From assembly GCF_900101625.1 (NCBI RefSeq), contig NZ_FMYZ01000009.1, positions 1 through 64,000 of the forward strand: a stretch of 64,000 nucleotides of DNA, given 5' to 3'. The translations under genes and the position numbers were made by a program. The notes beneath the pieces were generated by a model, which was given only the letters and a program-made list of their open reading frames with translations, was not told the DNA's origin and made no database searches. Below, piece by piece: positions 8,264 to 18,064 of the stretch (positions are counted from its first letter, which is position 1; each line of letters starts with the position of its first letter). The DNA is from Cupriavidus sp. YR651 (GTDB taxonomy: Bacteria > Pseudomonadota > Gammaproteobacteria > Burkholderiales > Burkholderiaceae).

Positions 8264-10038
8264 GTGAGCTCCTTTTCGAGGTGGGTTTGCGGCGCATCGG
8301 CCGCGGCTTGGCTGCGTGCCAGCAGTTCGGCATCGCACTTGGGACAGAATTCGTGGTGCCCGCTCAGGTAGCCGTGCTTCGGGCAGATCGAGAATGTGGG
8401 CGTGATCGTGATGTACGGCACGCGAAAGCGCGCCAGCGAGCGCCGCACCAGTTCCTTGCAAGCGTGCGCACTGGAGACGGCCTCGTTCATGTAGAGGTGC
8501 AGCACGGTGCCGCCGGTGTACTTGCCCTGCAGCGCCTCCTGCATCGCCAGCGCGGTGAACGGGTCGTCGGTGTAGCCGACCGGCAGTTGGCTGGAATTGG
8601 TGTAGTACGGCTGCTCCGGCGTGCCGGCCTGCAGGATGCCGGGCCAGCGTTTGCGATCCTCGCGCGCGAAGCGGTAGGTGGTGCCTTCGGCCGGCGTGGC
8701 TTCCAGGTTGTAGAGATGGCCGGTGTCTTCCTGGAAATCGACGATGCGCACGCGCACGTGATCCAGCACCCGGATCGCCATGGCGTGCCCGGCCGGCGAC
8801 GTGATGTCGTCGGCATCGTCGGAGAAGTTGCGGATCATCTCGTTGATGCCGTTGACGCCGAGCGTGCTGAAGTGGTTGCGCAGCGTGCCGAGGTAGCGGC
8901 GCGTATAGGGATAGAGCCCTTCGTCGATGTAGTGCTGCACCACGCGGCGCTTGTCTTCCAGCACGTCGCGACCGAGCGCGAGCAGGCAGTCCAGCGCCGC
9001 CAGCAGGCCGGCTTCGTCGCCGCGATGCAGGTGGCCCAGCCGCGCGCAGTTGACGGTGACCACGCCCACCGAGCCGGTCTGCTCGGCCGAGCCGAACAGG
9101 CCGTTACCGCGCTTGAGCAGCTCGCGCAAATCGAGCTGCAGGCGGCAGCACATCGACCGGACCATATGCGGTTCCAGGTCCGAATTGACGAAGTTCTGGA
9201 AGTACGGCAGCCCGTAGCGCGCCGTCATTTCGAACAGCTGCGCGGCGTTCGGATGGTCCCAGTCGAAATCCCGCGTGATGTTGTAGGTGGGGATCGGAAA
9301 CGTGAAGGCCCGGCCGCGCGCATCGCCCTGCATCATGACTTCGATGTAGGCGCGGTTGATCATGTCCATCTCCGGCTGCAGGTCGCCATAGGAGAACGGC
9401 ATTTCCTCGCCAGCGATGTACGGCACCTGGCCAGCCAGGTCCTGCGGGCAGGTCCAGTCGAACGTCAGGTTGGTGAAGGGTGTCTGCGTGCCCCAGCGGC
9501 TGGGCACGTTCAGGTTGAAGACCAGCTCCTGCATGGCCTGCCGCACCTCGCGGTAATCCATGCCGTCGCGGCGCACGAACGGCGCCATATAGGTATCGAA
9601 GCTGGAAAAGGCCTGCGCGCCCGCCCACTCGTTCTGCAGCGTGCCCAGGAAATTGACGATCTGCCCGATCGCCGCCGACATGTGCTTCGGCGGGTTGGCC
9701 TCCACCTTGCCGGGCACGCCGTTGAATCCCTCGGACAGCAACTGGCGCAGCGACCAGCCGGCGCAGTAGCCGGAGAGCATGTCGAGGTCGTGGATATGCA
9801 GGTCACCCTCGCGGTGCGCGTGGGCCGCCTCCGGGCTGAAGATGTGCGACAGCCAGTAGTTGGCGGTGACCTTGCCCGCGACGTTCAGGATCAGCCCGCC
9901 CAGGCTGTAGCCCTGGTTGGCGTTGGCGCGCACGCGCCAGTCGCGCTGGGCCAGGTATTCCTCCATGGCGCTGCCCACGTCCACCTGCTCGCCCGCGGCC
10001 GGCGCCGGCACCCTGCCGGCTTGCTGATGATCGCTCAT
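8260..10038 (-). CDS. nrdD: Anaerobic ribonucleoside-triphosphate reductase, catalytic part without the glycyl-radical tail
   Basis: A 592-residue class III ribonucleotide reductase body, which makes dNTPs without oxygen. It begins with a short lead, then VDVGSAMEEYLAQRDWRVRA and NQGYSLGGLIL, typical of the NrdD ten-stranded barrel. Near the C-terminus lies the zinc site, CPKHGYLSGHHEFCPKCD. In most NrdD proteins the RVxGY radical loop follows this site; here translation stops shortly after it and the loop is in the next gene. The start is ATG behind AAGGG; the longer frame upstream runs through the regulatory region. NrdR-box-like repeats and an FNR-like palindrome precede it. There is no N-terminal ATP-cone, so overall-activity control may differ from that in E. 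coli. Confidence 0.9.
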   Translation of the reverse strand: MSDHQQAGRVPAPAAGEQVDVGSAMEEYLAQRDWRVRANANQGYSLGGLILNVAGKVTANYWLSHIFSPEAAHAHREGDLHIHDLDMLSGYCAGWSLRQLLSEGFNGVPGKVEANPPKHMSAAIGQIVNFLGTLQNEWAGAQAFSSFDTYMAPFVRRDGMDYREVRQAMQELVFNLNVPSRWGTQTPFTNLTFDWTCPQDLAGQVPYIAGEEMPFSYGDLQPEMDMINRAYIEVMMQGDARGRAFTFPIPTYNITRDFDWDHPNAAQLFEMTARYGLPYFQNFVNSDLEPHMVRSMCCRLQLDLRELLKRGNGLFGSAEQTGSVGVVTVNCARLGHLHRGDEAGLLAALDCLLALGRDVLEDKRRVVQHYIDEGLYPYTRRYLGTLRNHFSTLGVNGINEMIRNFSDDADDITSPAGHAMAIRVLDHVRVRIVDFQEDTGHLYNLEATPAEGTTYRFAREDRKRWPGILQAGTPEQPYYTNSSQLPVGYTDDPFTALAMQEALQGKYTGGTVLHLYMNEAVSSAHACKELVRRSLARFRVPYITITPTFSICPKHGYLSGHHEFCPKCDAELLARSQAAADAPQTHLEKELT

Positions 10039-10041
10039 GGT

Positions 10042-10088
10042 TACCCTTATGTAGTGTGTGCCGCGAAGATTAGCACTACATATAGTGG
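10042..10088. promoter_or_regulatory. Tandem NrdR-box-like repeats in the nrdD promoter
   Basis: Box 2 (10073-10088), GCACTACATATAGTGG, matches the NrdR consensus ACACTATATATAGTGT at 13 of 16 positions. Box 1 (10042-10057), TACCCTTATGTAGTGT, keeps the right half. The two start exactly 31 bases apart, the three-turn spacing known for NrdR box pairs. Box 1 abuts the nrdD ribosome-binding site, so repression would block initiation. Confidence 0.75.
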
Positions 10089-10123
10089 TTGTTGGGGTGA
10101 GTGAGCGGAAGTCTGCCTGCGGT

Positions 10124-10137
10124 TTGACGGCCGTCAA
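10124..10137. promoter_or_regulatory. FNR/ANR-like palindrome upstream of nrdD
   Basis: TTGACGGCCGTCAA is a perfect 14-bp palindrome with the TTGAN6TCAA layout of the FNR family consensus TTGATN4ATCAA. It lies about 92 bases upstream of the nrdD start and upstream of both NrdR-like boxes, a good place for anaerobic activation. Which FNR-family member binds cannot be told. Confidence 0.6.
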
Positions 10138-10226
10138 GCGGGGGTGGGAAGCGGCTTTGTGCAAGGGCTGGATTTGCGCGCGGACAAATCCATGTCGGCA
10201 TTTGGGGCGGCCCGTGCTTCCTGTGG

Positions 10227-11147
10227 CTAGACGTTGCCGGCCGCGACGTCATGCGGCCCTCGGCGAAAGTCACAGACATCCTGGCTGGCCTGCGCGATCG
10301 CTTCGAGAGCCCGACTGAATTCGTCATGACGGAACACCGCGGAGTAGACCAGCGGCGGCGGCATGGGATCGCTTTCCACCACGCGCAGGAGCCCCTTCTC
10401 GATATCGGCGGCGAAGTAGTCGAGCGCCAGCTGGCTGATGCCAAGCCCCTCGATCGTCAGCGCCCGCAGCACCATCAGGCTGTTGGTCGAGAATGCCTTC
10501 TTGAAGCGGAATCCATGCTCGCGACGCCACGCGCCGTAGTAGGCGTTCTTGGCCGAGCCGGCCGATTGCTCCAGCACCGGATACTCGGCAAATTCCTCCG
10601 GCTTCAGCGGCCGGTCAGGCAGCGACAGGCGGGGGCTTGCCATCCAGAGGTCCTCCACCCGGCCCACCTCGACGGACTTGTAGGCCTCCCCCCAGAACGT
10701 TCCGGGCAGGATCGCCATATCGATCTTGTTGGCCTCCAGGTCTTCGAACAGGTTCATCCCGGCGTCGACCACGGGTTCCAGCTGTATGGCCGGATGGCGC
10801 AGTTTCAACTCCCGTAGCAACTCGGTCAGCCATGTCAATGCGATCAACTCGGTCACGCCGATTCGATAGGTGCCCTTGATCTCGTCCGCCTGGCCGACCT
10901 CGGCCGCGATGCGCTCGCGCAGACGCATGGCTTCTTCCGCGAGGCCCAGCAAGCGGTTGCCGGCATGCGTGGGAACCAGCCCCTTGGGCATGCGATGGAC
11001 GAGCTGGACACCCAGCTCCTGTTCGAGCTCGCCAATCCGCTTGGACATGGCCGATTGCGTGGCGTGGAGCTTGGTCGCTGCGGCGCTGAACGAGGCGCAA
11101 GTCACGCTGAAATAGAAAGCTTCGAGCTGCTTGAACGTCACATGCAT
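10227..11147 (-). CDS. LysR-family transcriptional regulator
   Basis: A 306-residue LysR-type regulator. The helix-turn-helix is in the first 60 residues (FKQLEAFYFSVTCASFSAAA, then TQSAMSKRIGELEQELGVQL), followed by a two-lobed effector domain from about residue 92. The start was set at the internal MHVTFKQLEAF ATG, because the longer frame adds an Arg-rich stretch unlike the family. It is divergent from the aminotransferase gene, 157 bases between starts, so it very likely controls the aminotransferase-Bug-aldolase operon. Its ligand is probably the amino or keto acid that operon consumes. Confidence 0.92.
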   Translation of the reverse strand: MHVTFKQLEAFYFSVTCASFSAAATKLHATQSAMSKRIGELEQELGVQLVHRMPKGLVPTHAGNRLLGLAEEAMRLRERIAAEVGQADEIKGTYRIGVTELIALTWLTELLRELKLRHPAIQLEPVVDAGMNLFEDLEANKIDMAILPGTFWGEAYKSVEVGRVEDLWMASPRLSLPDRPLKPEEFAEYPVLEQSAGSAKNAYYGAWRREHGFRFKKAFSTNSLMVLRALTIEGLGISQLALDYFAADIEKGLLRVVESDPMPPPLVYSAVFRHDEFSRALEAIAQASQDVCDFRRGPHDVAAGNV

Positions 11148-11196
11148 GGGGGCGGATGCGGGTCGGTTTCGTCTTCCATATTCTCGCACCGCCTGA

Positions 11197-12510
<1,314 letters not shown>

Positions 12511-12549
12511 GTTTCCACGTCGTATTGATCGCCCCCACCTGCCGAAACC

Positions 12550-13542
12550 ATGAAGACCTTCCTGAAACGCCTCTGTTCTCCACGCGCCATGCGTATCGTC
12601 GCGACCGCGTTGCCGCTGCTGGCCACCGCCGCGCACGCCGAGGAGCCCTATCCCTCGAAGCCGGTGCGCATTCTCGTGGGCTTCTCCCCGGGCGGCTCGA
12701 ACGATATCGTGGCGCGCCTGATCGCGCCGAAGCTGGCCGATTCATTGGGCAAGCAGGTCCTGATCGACAACCGGCCGGGCGCGGGTGGAAATATCGCTGC
12801 CGACACCATGCTGAAGGCGCCGGCCGACGGCCATACGCTGATGATCTGCACCACGGGAATGCTGTCGATCCAGCCGTTCCTGCAGAAGATGCCCTATGAC
12901 CCGCAGACGGACATCATCCCGGTGTCCCTGATCGCCAACACGCCGTATATCGCCCTGATCAATGCCGGCTTGCCGATCCACAACGTCAAGGAGCTGATCG
13001 CCTACGCCAAGGCGAACCCGGGCAAGCTCAACTTCGCCTCGTCCGGCAATGGCACGGCAGGCCACCTGGCCGGCGAAATGCTCAAGCTGCGTGCCGGCAT
13101 CGACATCATGCACGTCCCGTACAAGGGCACCGGGCAAGCCATGACGGACCTCCTGGGGGGTCAGGTCTCCCTGATCTTCGACCAGCCGATCAGCTCCCTG
13201 CCCTACGCGAAGTCCGGCAAGCTGCGCGTCCTCGGGGTGGCGGCATTGCAGCGCCTGAAATCGCTGCCGGACGTGCCGACATTCGCCGAGGCAGGCGTGC
13301 CCGGGTTCGACCCGGTGGCATGGACCGGCCTCTGCGCAGCCAAGGGAACGCCGCCCAGCGTGATCGCCCGACTGCAACGCGAAGTCCAGCAAGTCCTGCG
13401 CCAGCCCGACATCGCGCAGCGCCTGAGCCAGGACGGCATGGAAGTCGTCGCCAGCACCTCGGAGAATTTCCGGGAGTTCCTGGTTTCCGACAAGCGCAAA
13501 TGGTCCGGCGTCATCAAAGAAGCCAATGTCACGCTGAACTGA
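12550..13542 (+). CDS. Bug-type tripartite tricarboxylate transporter substrate-binding protein
   Basis: A 330-residue TctC/Bug periplasmic receptor. It begins with a basic leader and signal peptide (RIVATALPLLATAAHA), then the mature YPSKPVRILVGFSPGGSND. The IDNRPGAGGNIAADTML loop and HVPYKGTGQAMTDLLGGQV are canonical. The gene follows the aminotransferase by 39 bases and precedes the RraA-family gene by 11, so the three are one operon. The ligand is most likely the substrate of the aminotransferase-aldolase pair. Confidence 0.93.
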   Translation: MKTFLKRLCSPRAMRIVATALPLLATAAHAEEPYPSKPVRILVGFSPGGSNDIVARLIAPKLADSLGKQVLIDNRPGAGGNIAADTMLKAPADGHTLMICTTGMLSIQPFLQKMPYDPQTDIIPVSLIANTPYIALINAGLPIHNVKELIAYAKANPGKLNFASSGNGTAGHLAGEMLKLRAGIDIMHVPYKGTGQAMTDLLGGQVSLIFDQPISSLPYAKSGKLRVLGVAALQRLKSLPDVPTFAEAGVPGFDPVAWTGLCAAKGTPPSVIARLQREVQQVLRQPDIAQRLSQDGMEVVASTSENFREFLVSDKRKWSGVIKEANVTLN

Positions 13543-13553
13543 GAGATACAGAT

Positions 13554-14252
13554 ATGGACGCCAACGCCCGGCAGAACGAAATTGCCCGCGATATCGAGCG
13601 GGTCTCCCCGGACCTGGTGGCACAGGCCGCCCGGTTCGCCTCCTCTATCCTGGCCGACGTGGCCGGCCGCCGGGGCGGCATGCATGGCCGCATCACGCCG
13701 CTGGATGCACGCAGCCGCTTCTGTGGCCCCGCCATCACGGTCGAGGTCCGGCCCGGTGACAACCTGATGATCCATGCGGCCATGGCGATTGCACGTCCCG
13801 GCGACGTGATCGTCGTCGACGGCAAGGGCGACCAGTCCTGCGCCCTGATGGGCGCCATCATGGTCAACCAGTGCAAGGCCATCGGCGTGCAGGCCGTCGT
13901 ACTGGACGCCGCGTCCCGCGACGCCGACGAAATCCGCGAACTTGGCTTTCCGATGTACTCGGTGGGAACGAACCCGAACGGGCCGACCAAGCTGGTCCCC
14001 GGACGCGTCAATCATCCGATCCAGTGCGGAGGCGTGACCGTCAACCCGGGTGACCTCGTGATCGGCGACTCGGACGGCGTGGTCGTGATCGAGCGCGACA
14101 AGGTGCCCGCGCTGCTCGCCCTGGCCGCCGAGAAAGTCGAGGCGGAGCGCGCGCGTATCGATGGCATCCGCTCCGGCAAGGCGCTGCGGCCGGCATGGCT
14201 GGATGCGTCGCTCCGGGCCGCGGGCGTACTGGAGGTGGGCGAAACGCTTTGA
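13554..14252 (+). CDS. RraA-family protein, probable 4-hydroxy-2-oxoglutarate-type class II aldolase
   Basis: A 232-residue RraA/HMG-CHA aldolase family protein. Such enzymes are divalent-metal aldolases that split 4-hydroxy-4-methyl-2-oxoglutarate or 4-carboxy-4-hydroxy-2-oxoadipate to pyruvate and a second oxo acid; RraA itself inhibits RNase E. The conserved G-D site is near IARPGDVIVVDGKGDQSCALMG. The Arg-Asp pair needed for metal and pyruvate binding is present in VVLDAASRDADEI. Presence of this RD pair and the operon with an aminotransferase favour the aldolase role. The ATG was chosen 11 bases after the Bug gene; the longer frame overlaps it. Confidence 0.82.
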   Translation: MDANARQNEIARDIERVSPDLVAQAARFASSILADVAGRRGGMHGRITPLDARSRFCGPAITVEVRPGDNLMIHAAMAIARPGDVIVVDGKGDQSCALMGAIMVNQCKAIGVQAVVLDAASRDADEIRELGFPMYSVGTNPNGPTKLVPGRVNHPIQCGGVTVNPGDLVIGDSDGVVVIERDKVPALLALAAEKVEAERARIDGIRSGKALRPAWLDASLRAAGVLEVGETL

Positions 14253-14261
14253 TCCGGATGT

Positions 14262-14301
14262 TCCGGCAGCCTGTGTAAGAGGGAAGACATCGGCTGCCGG
14301 A
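14262..14301. terminator. Stem-loop between converging genes, possible terminator
   Basis: TCCGGCAGCC (14262-14271) pairs perfectly with GGCTGCCGGA (14292-14301) around a 20-base loop, in the gap between the RraA-type gene and the converging LacI gene. No T tract follows, so it is a weak or factor-dependent candidate. Confidence 0.35.
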
Positions 14302-14345
14302 TGCCGCGCGTCAGGCCGAGGCAGGGAGGCTCGATGCCAATTCGC

Positions 14346-15416
14346 CTATGCCGGCGAAGGCGCGGCGGTCGACCCGCGAATGATCAGTTCCGGCGTCAAC
14401 GCCACGGTGACCGAGGGACTCTCCGGTTTGTCGATGTTCCGGAGCAGCAGCTTTGCTGCCTGCTCACCCATCTCATGGACGGCAATGCGGATCGTCGTCA
14501 GCGGCGGCGTCAGCGCATCGACAAACGGCATGTCGTTGTGGCCGATGATGGAGACATCGTCGGGGCAGCGAATGCCGTGCGCCCGCAGATGGTCATAGCA
14601 ACCCATCGCCACGAGGTCATTGCCGGCCGCAATTGCCGTGAGGCCCGGAAGTGCGTCGAATAACGCCGCGCACGCGTCGCGCCCGGCTTCGCGCGAATAG
14701 CTTCTGGCTTCCACCACCGCATACTCGTCGCGACGCAGCCGCTTGCGTTTGACCGCCTGCAGGAAGCCCTCGCGCCGCAGGTGCCCCGTGGACAAGGTCT
14801 CCGGACCCGCGATATGACCGATGCGGCGATGTCCCAGCGAGACGAGGTGGTCGACGGTCAGGTTCATGGCCAGCAAACTGTCACTGACCACGCATGAGGC
14901 GCGGCCGGTGTGTTCGCCCCGGTTGACCATGACCACGGGGATATTCAGCTTGAGGCAATAGTCGAGGATCGGGTCGTCACGCTCCGCCGTGGCCAGCACG
15001 AGCCCTTCCACTTGCCGGCCAACCATCTGGTCGATCACGAAACGCTGGCGCGTCTTGTCCGAGCCCGCGTTGACGACGATCGGCACATAGCCGTGGCTGG
15101 CCAGCACCGACTCGATACCGGCGAGAATCGGCGGAAATACCGGGTTGGCGATATCCGGGAGCACCACGCCGACCAGCCCCGAACGCTGCGTGCGCAACCC
15201 GGCGGCGATCCGGTTGGGCCGGAATCCGCGCGCCTCCGCCACTTCCAGGATACGAGCAGCCACTTCGTCGGCCACCAGGTGCCGCGTCGCGGGATTCATT
15301 ACCCGCGACACGGTCGAGTAATGCACATCGATCTCTGCGGCCAGATCTTTGAGGGTGAGGCGTTTGCGCTCGGGCATGGCGGCGGCCGGGACGGGGGCGG
15401 GTTGGCGATGCGCCAT
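14346..15416 (-). CDS. LacI/GalR-family transcriptional regulator
   Basis: A 356-residue LacI-type repressor. The helix-turn-helix with hinge is in residues 14-70: LTLKDLAAEIDVHYSTVSRV, then MNPATRHLVADEVAARI and LRTQRSGLVGVVLPD. The rest is a periplasmic-binding-like ligand domain ending near SVTVALTPELIIRGST. The start at 15416 has a GGGGGGAAG site; an ATG 13 codons later has none. It is the last gene behind the Bug and porin genes. Two matching palindromes of LacI-operator type (GCAAACGTTTGC), one upstream of the porin and one upstream of the dioxygenase operon, are its likely targets. The ligand is unknown. Confidence 0.9.
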   Translation of the reverse strand: MAHRQPAPVPAAAMPERKRLTLKDLAAEIDVHYSTVSRVMNPATRHLVADEVAARILEVAEARGFRPNRIAAGLRTQRSGLVGVVLPDIANPVFPPILAGIESVLASHGYVPIVVNAGSDKTRQRFVIDQMVGRQVEGLVLATAERDDPILDYCLKLNIPVVMVNRGEHTGRASCVVSDSLLAMNLTVDHLVSLGHRRIGHIAGPETLSTGHLRREGFLQAVKRKRLRRDEYAVVEARSYSREAGRDACAALFDALPGLTAIAAGNDLVAMGCYDHLRAHGIRCPDDVSIIGHNDMPFVDALTPPLTTIRIAVHEMGEQAAKLLLRNIDKPESPSVTVALTPELIIRGSTAAPSPA

Positions 15417-15465
15417 TCTAGCTTCCCCCCGGCCCCGCCACGCCGCTATTGCCTCTATTGCCGCC

Positions 15466-16467
15466 CTATTGCCCGCCCTGCACCCCCGACTGCCGCACCA
15501 CTGGCGCCAGCTTGCCGATTTCCGCCTGGATGTAGGCGGCAAACTCCTGCGGCGTCATGCCGTGTGCCTCCGCGCCCTGCGCGGCCAGGCGCTCGCGCAC
15601 GTCCGGCGCCGCGAGCGCCTTGCCGATCTCGGCGTTCAGCGCATTGACGATTTCCTTCGGCGTGCCTGCCGGCGCGAGCACGCCAAACCAGGAGTCGAAG
15701 GCATAGCCCGGCAGGCCGGATTCCGCCACCGTCGGGATATCGGGCAGCGCGCCGGCCCGTTTGGCCGTAGTCACGGCCAACGCACGCAACTTGCCCTGCC
15801 GGACAAATGGCATGGCCGATACAGTCGGCGCAAACATCATGTCGCCGCGCCCCGCCATCACGTCGGTCAGCGCCTCGCCCGTCCCTTTGTAGGGGATATG
15901 GACGATATCGATGCCAGCCTGCATCTTGAACATCTCTCCGCTCAGGTGGGTGGAACTGCCGGAGCCGGCCGAATCGAAATTCATGGTGCCCGGCTTCGCC
16001 TTCGCCGCGGCCACGATGTCGCGCACGGACTTGTACTGGCTGCCGGCATTGACCACGAGCACATTGGGGACCGTGGCCACCATCGACACCGGGGTGAAGT
16101 CCTTGAGCGTGTCATAGCCGAGCTTCGGATACAGGGTGGCGTTGATCGCATGGCCGACGGAGACCAGGATCAGCGTGTAGCCGTCCGGCGCGGACTTGGC
16201 CACGCCGGTGGCGCCCAGCGTGCCGCCCGCGCCGGGCCGGTTGTCGACGATCACCTGATAGGTGCCGCCCTCGCCCATCTTGCTGCCGATGATGCGCGCC
16301 AGGATATCGGTGGCGCTCCCTGCGGAGAATGGCACGACCAGCCGGATCGGCTTGGTCGGGTACTGGGGCGGCGCCGCCGCGACACCTCCGGCGGCAAGCG
16401 CGCCGGACGCCGACAGGGTCAGCGCGGCGCGAAGCACCAGCGTCTTGCGTGATAGAAATCGGATCAT
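15466..16467 (-). CDS. Bug-type tripartite tricarboxylate transporter substrate-binding protein
   Basis: A 333-residue TctC/Bug receptor with a signal peptide (TLVLRAALTLSASGALAAGG), mature start YPTKPIRLVVPFSAGSATD, the IVDNRPGAGGTLGATGVA loop and HIPYKGTGEALTDVMAGRG. It sits between the porin gene (35 bases upstream) and the LacI regulator (49 bases downstream) on the same strand. Porin and receptor probably serve uptake of the compound degraded by the neighbouring dioxygenase/BKACE operon. It is an orphan receptor, with no TctAB in the window. Confidence 0.93.
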   Translation of the reverse strand: MIRFLSRKTLVLRAALTLSASGALAAGGVAAAPPQYPTKPIRLVVPFSAGSATDILARIIGSKMGEGGTYQVIVDNRPGAGGTLGATGVAKSAPDGYTLILVSVGHAINATLYPKLGYDTLKDFTPVSMVATVPNVLVVNAGSQYKSVRDIVAAAKAKPGTMNFDSAGSGSSTHLSGEMFKMQAGIDIVHIPYKGTGEALTDVMAGRGDMMFAPTVSAMPFVRQGKLRALAVTTAKRAGALPDIPTVAESGLPGYAFDSWFGVLAPAGTPKEIVNALNAEIGKALAAPDVRERLAAQGAEAHGMTPQEFAAYIQAEIGKLAPVVRQSGVQGGQ

Positions 16468-16502
16468 CGTTGTCTCCTCGCAATGCGATATCGGGGATGG
16501 CG

Positions 16503-17615
16503 TCAGAAGAAATGACGCATGCCCAGGGCGAACGTTTGCGGATCGGCGCCAGCACTGACGCCGAGTTCGTTGATGGCGAAGTCGTAGATCGCGTTCTTCT
16601 TGTTATTGATGCGGCTGTAGTACGCGAACAGCGCGGTGCGCTTTGACAGCGGGTAGTCATAGCCGACCGTGAACTGCATGGCACCGGTCTCGGACCCGCT
16701 GCGGAAGAATCCGATGGTGTCCGTGGAAGACCCCGTGCCATTGGCCGCGAACGCCACGCCGACCCGCACGCTGCCCGGGCCCAGTTTCTGCACCAGCGAC
16801 GTGTAGTACGCGTTGCGCTGCAGGTCGCCGCTATCGGTGCGGTAATGCAGGTGCTCGTAGACCGCCGCGATGCGCGTGCCGGCGAACAACTGGTAGGCGA
16901 TGCCGAACTTCAGCGCGTCGTCATTGCGGCCGGCCGCCTGGTAGTGCTGATGCATTTCGTACGCCACCGTGGCATTGAGCGGCCCGTTGTCATAGCTCGC
17001 GGCAGCCGAGTACAGCGCCGGATTGCGCGGCACGGTCGTCTTTTCCTCCGGCAGGCCCCAGCCCAGCGACACGCTGAAGCCGCCGAACTGCGGCGAGCGG
17101 TACTGCAGGATGTTCTTCTGGCGCCGGTCGAACGAGCTGGTGTCCTGCACATTGTCCGAACTCGACGTCGAGCCATTCCCGATCAGCGCCATGTAGCCGG
17201 CCGTGGTGGGGTAATACGGGTCGTAGCCCGCCGTCGATTCGGTATAGGGCGTCTGCCAGTGCCCCATGAACAGCAGACCGTACTGGCCCTGCAGGCCGAT
17301 GCGCGAATTGCGCCCCGCGATCTGCCCCTGACCGGTGTCCAGCGAAAGGTTGCTCTCGATCTGCCAGACCGCCTTCAGCGATCCGCCGAGATCTTCCTCG
17401 CCGCGCAGGCCGAAGACCGAACGGTTGTTGGTCAGCCGGCCGGTACCGCCAAGTTGCGTCCCGTCCGTGGCGGTACTGGCGCGCGAGTACTCGATCGCCG
17501 TGTTCAGGCGACCGAATATCGTTACCGACGTATCCGCGGCGGCATCGCTGGCGAAGCCCGCTGCCGCGACGGCCAGCGGCAGCATGCGGCATCGCCTGAA
17601 GGGGGTGCTTATCAA
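16503..17615 (-). CDS. Gram-negative general porin (TTG start)
   Basis: A 370-residue trimeric porin of the Burkholderia/Bordetella type. The mature part starts DTSVTIFGRLNTAIEYSR and shows the family's FGLRGEEDLGGSLKAVWQIE and NSRIGLQGQYGLLFMGHWQT segments. It ends with the outer-membrane signature ALGMRHFF (terminal Phe). The signal peptide MLPLAVAAAGFASDAAA is complete only if translation begins upstream: a TTG at 17615 lies behind AGAGGAGACAACC, so that TTG is the likely start, giving a basic n-region (RRCR). An internal ATG 10 codons later is the alternative. A LacI-type palindrome lies about 75 bases upstream. Confidence 0.88.
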   Translation of the reverse strand: MISTPFRRCRMLPLAVAAAGFASDAAADTSVTIFGRLNTAIEYSRASTATDGTQLGGTGRLTNNRSVFGLRGEEDLGGSLKAVWQIESNLSLDTGQGQIAGRNSRIGLQGQYGLLFMGHWQTPYTESTAGYDPYYPTTAGYMALIGNGSTSSSDNVQDTSSFDRRQKNILQYRSPQFGGFSVSLGWGLPEEKTTVPRNPALYSAAASYDNGPLNATVAYEMHQHYQAAGRNDDALKFGIAYQLFAGTRIAAVYEHLHYRTDSGDLQRNAYYTSLVQKLGPGSVRVGVAFAANGTGSSTDTIGFFRSGSETGAMQFTVGYDYPLSKRTALFAYYSRINNKKNAIYDFAINELGVSAGADPQTFALGMRHFF

Positions 17616-17687
17616 GGTTGTCTCCTCTAGTTTTTTGTGGGGGAAATCGTTATCGAGGCCTGTGCCGCATCGCTCGCGGGCTCGTGA

Positions 17688-17701
17688 AGCAAACGTTTGC
17701 A
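17688..17701. promoter_or_regulatory. LacI-type operator upstream of the porin-Bug-regulator unit
   Basis: AGCAAACGTTTGCA contains a perfect 12-bp palindrome with the central CG of LacI/GalR operators. It is nearly identical (13 of 14) to the palindrome at 21722-21735 before the dioxygenase gene. The LacI gene of this locus is the obvious binder. Confidence 0.72.
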
Positions 17702-17722
17702 GCATCAGGCAAAAAAATGGGG

Positions 17723-18064
17723 CTACGCCTTGGGATAGGGCATCGCCAGCAACAACATGGCTGGCCGGTTATGAGGGTTGTGGATTTGCCGGGCCTCACC
17801 GGGCGCCAGCCGCACCGAATCGAACTGCCCCAGCGTCACGCTTTCCTCCGGGGTATGGATGCAGACCTCCCCTTCCAGCACGACGTAGTGCTTTTCCACG
17901 GGCGATGCATCCATCGAGGTGTGGCCGCCAGGCAGGATGACCGATACGCCCATCCACAGCGCCTCGGACGGGCCGGCTTCGTGCCCCTGCAAGCGCAGGC
18001 AATGCATGCCTTCGTGGTTGGCCGGGAAGTACGCGGGAGCCAGCGAGAATCGCGTCGTGTTCAT
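17723..18064 (-). CDS. Small cupin domain-containing protein
   Basis: A 113-residue one-domain cupin. The first cupin box is loosely kept (LPGGHTSMDASPVEKHYVVL) and the second reads GQFDSVRLAPGEARQIHNPH. It has at least three His residues at plausible metal positions. Its start overlaps the stop of the upstream oxidoreductase gene as ATGA, so the two are translationally coupled. It is the last gene of the dioxygenase-SDR-BKACE-MDR operon and may be an isomerase or decarboxylase acting on an intermediate; that is not shown by the sequence. Confidence 0.78.
   Translation of the reverse strand: MNTTRFSLAPAYFPANHEGMHCLRLQGHEAGPSEALWMGVSVILPGGHTSMDASPVEKHYVVLEGEVCIHTPEESVTLGQFDSVRLAPGEARQIHNPHNRPAMLLLAMPYPKA

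Noticed and set aside
8233-10104. 623-codon open frame on the plus strand opposite nrdD
   Set aside because: It is the antisense shadow of nrdD: Arg/His/Ala-rich translation, no family motif, no ribosome site, and the true gene is clear on the other strand.
16520-16545. A third LacI-type operator (GCGAACGTTTGC)
   Set aside because: It is inside the 3' coding end of the porin and has one mismatch in the palindrome; chance similarity is more likely.
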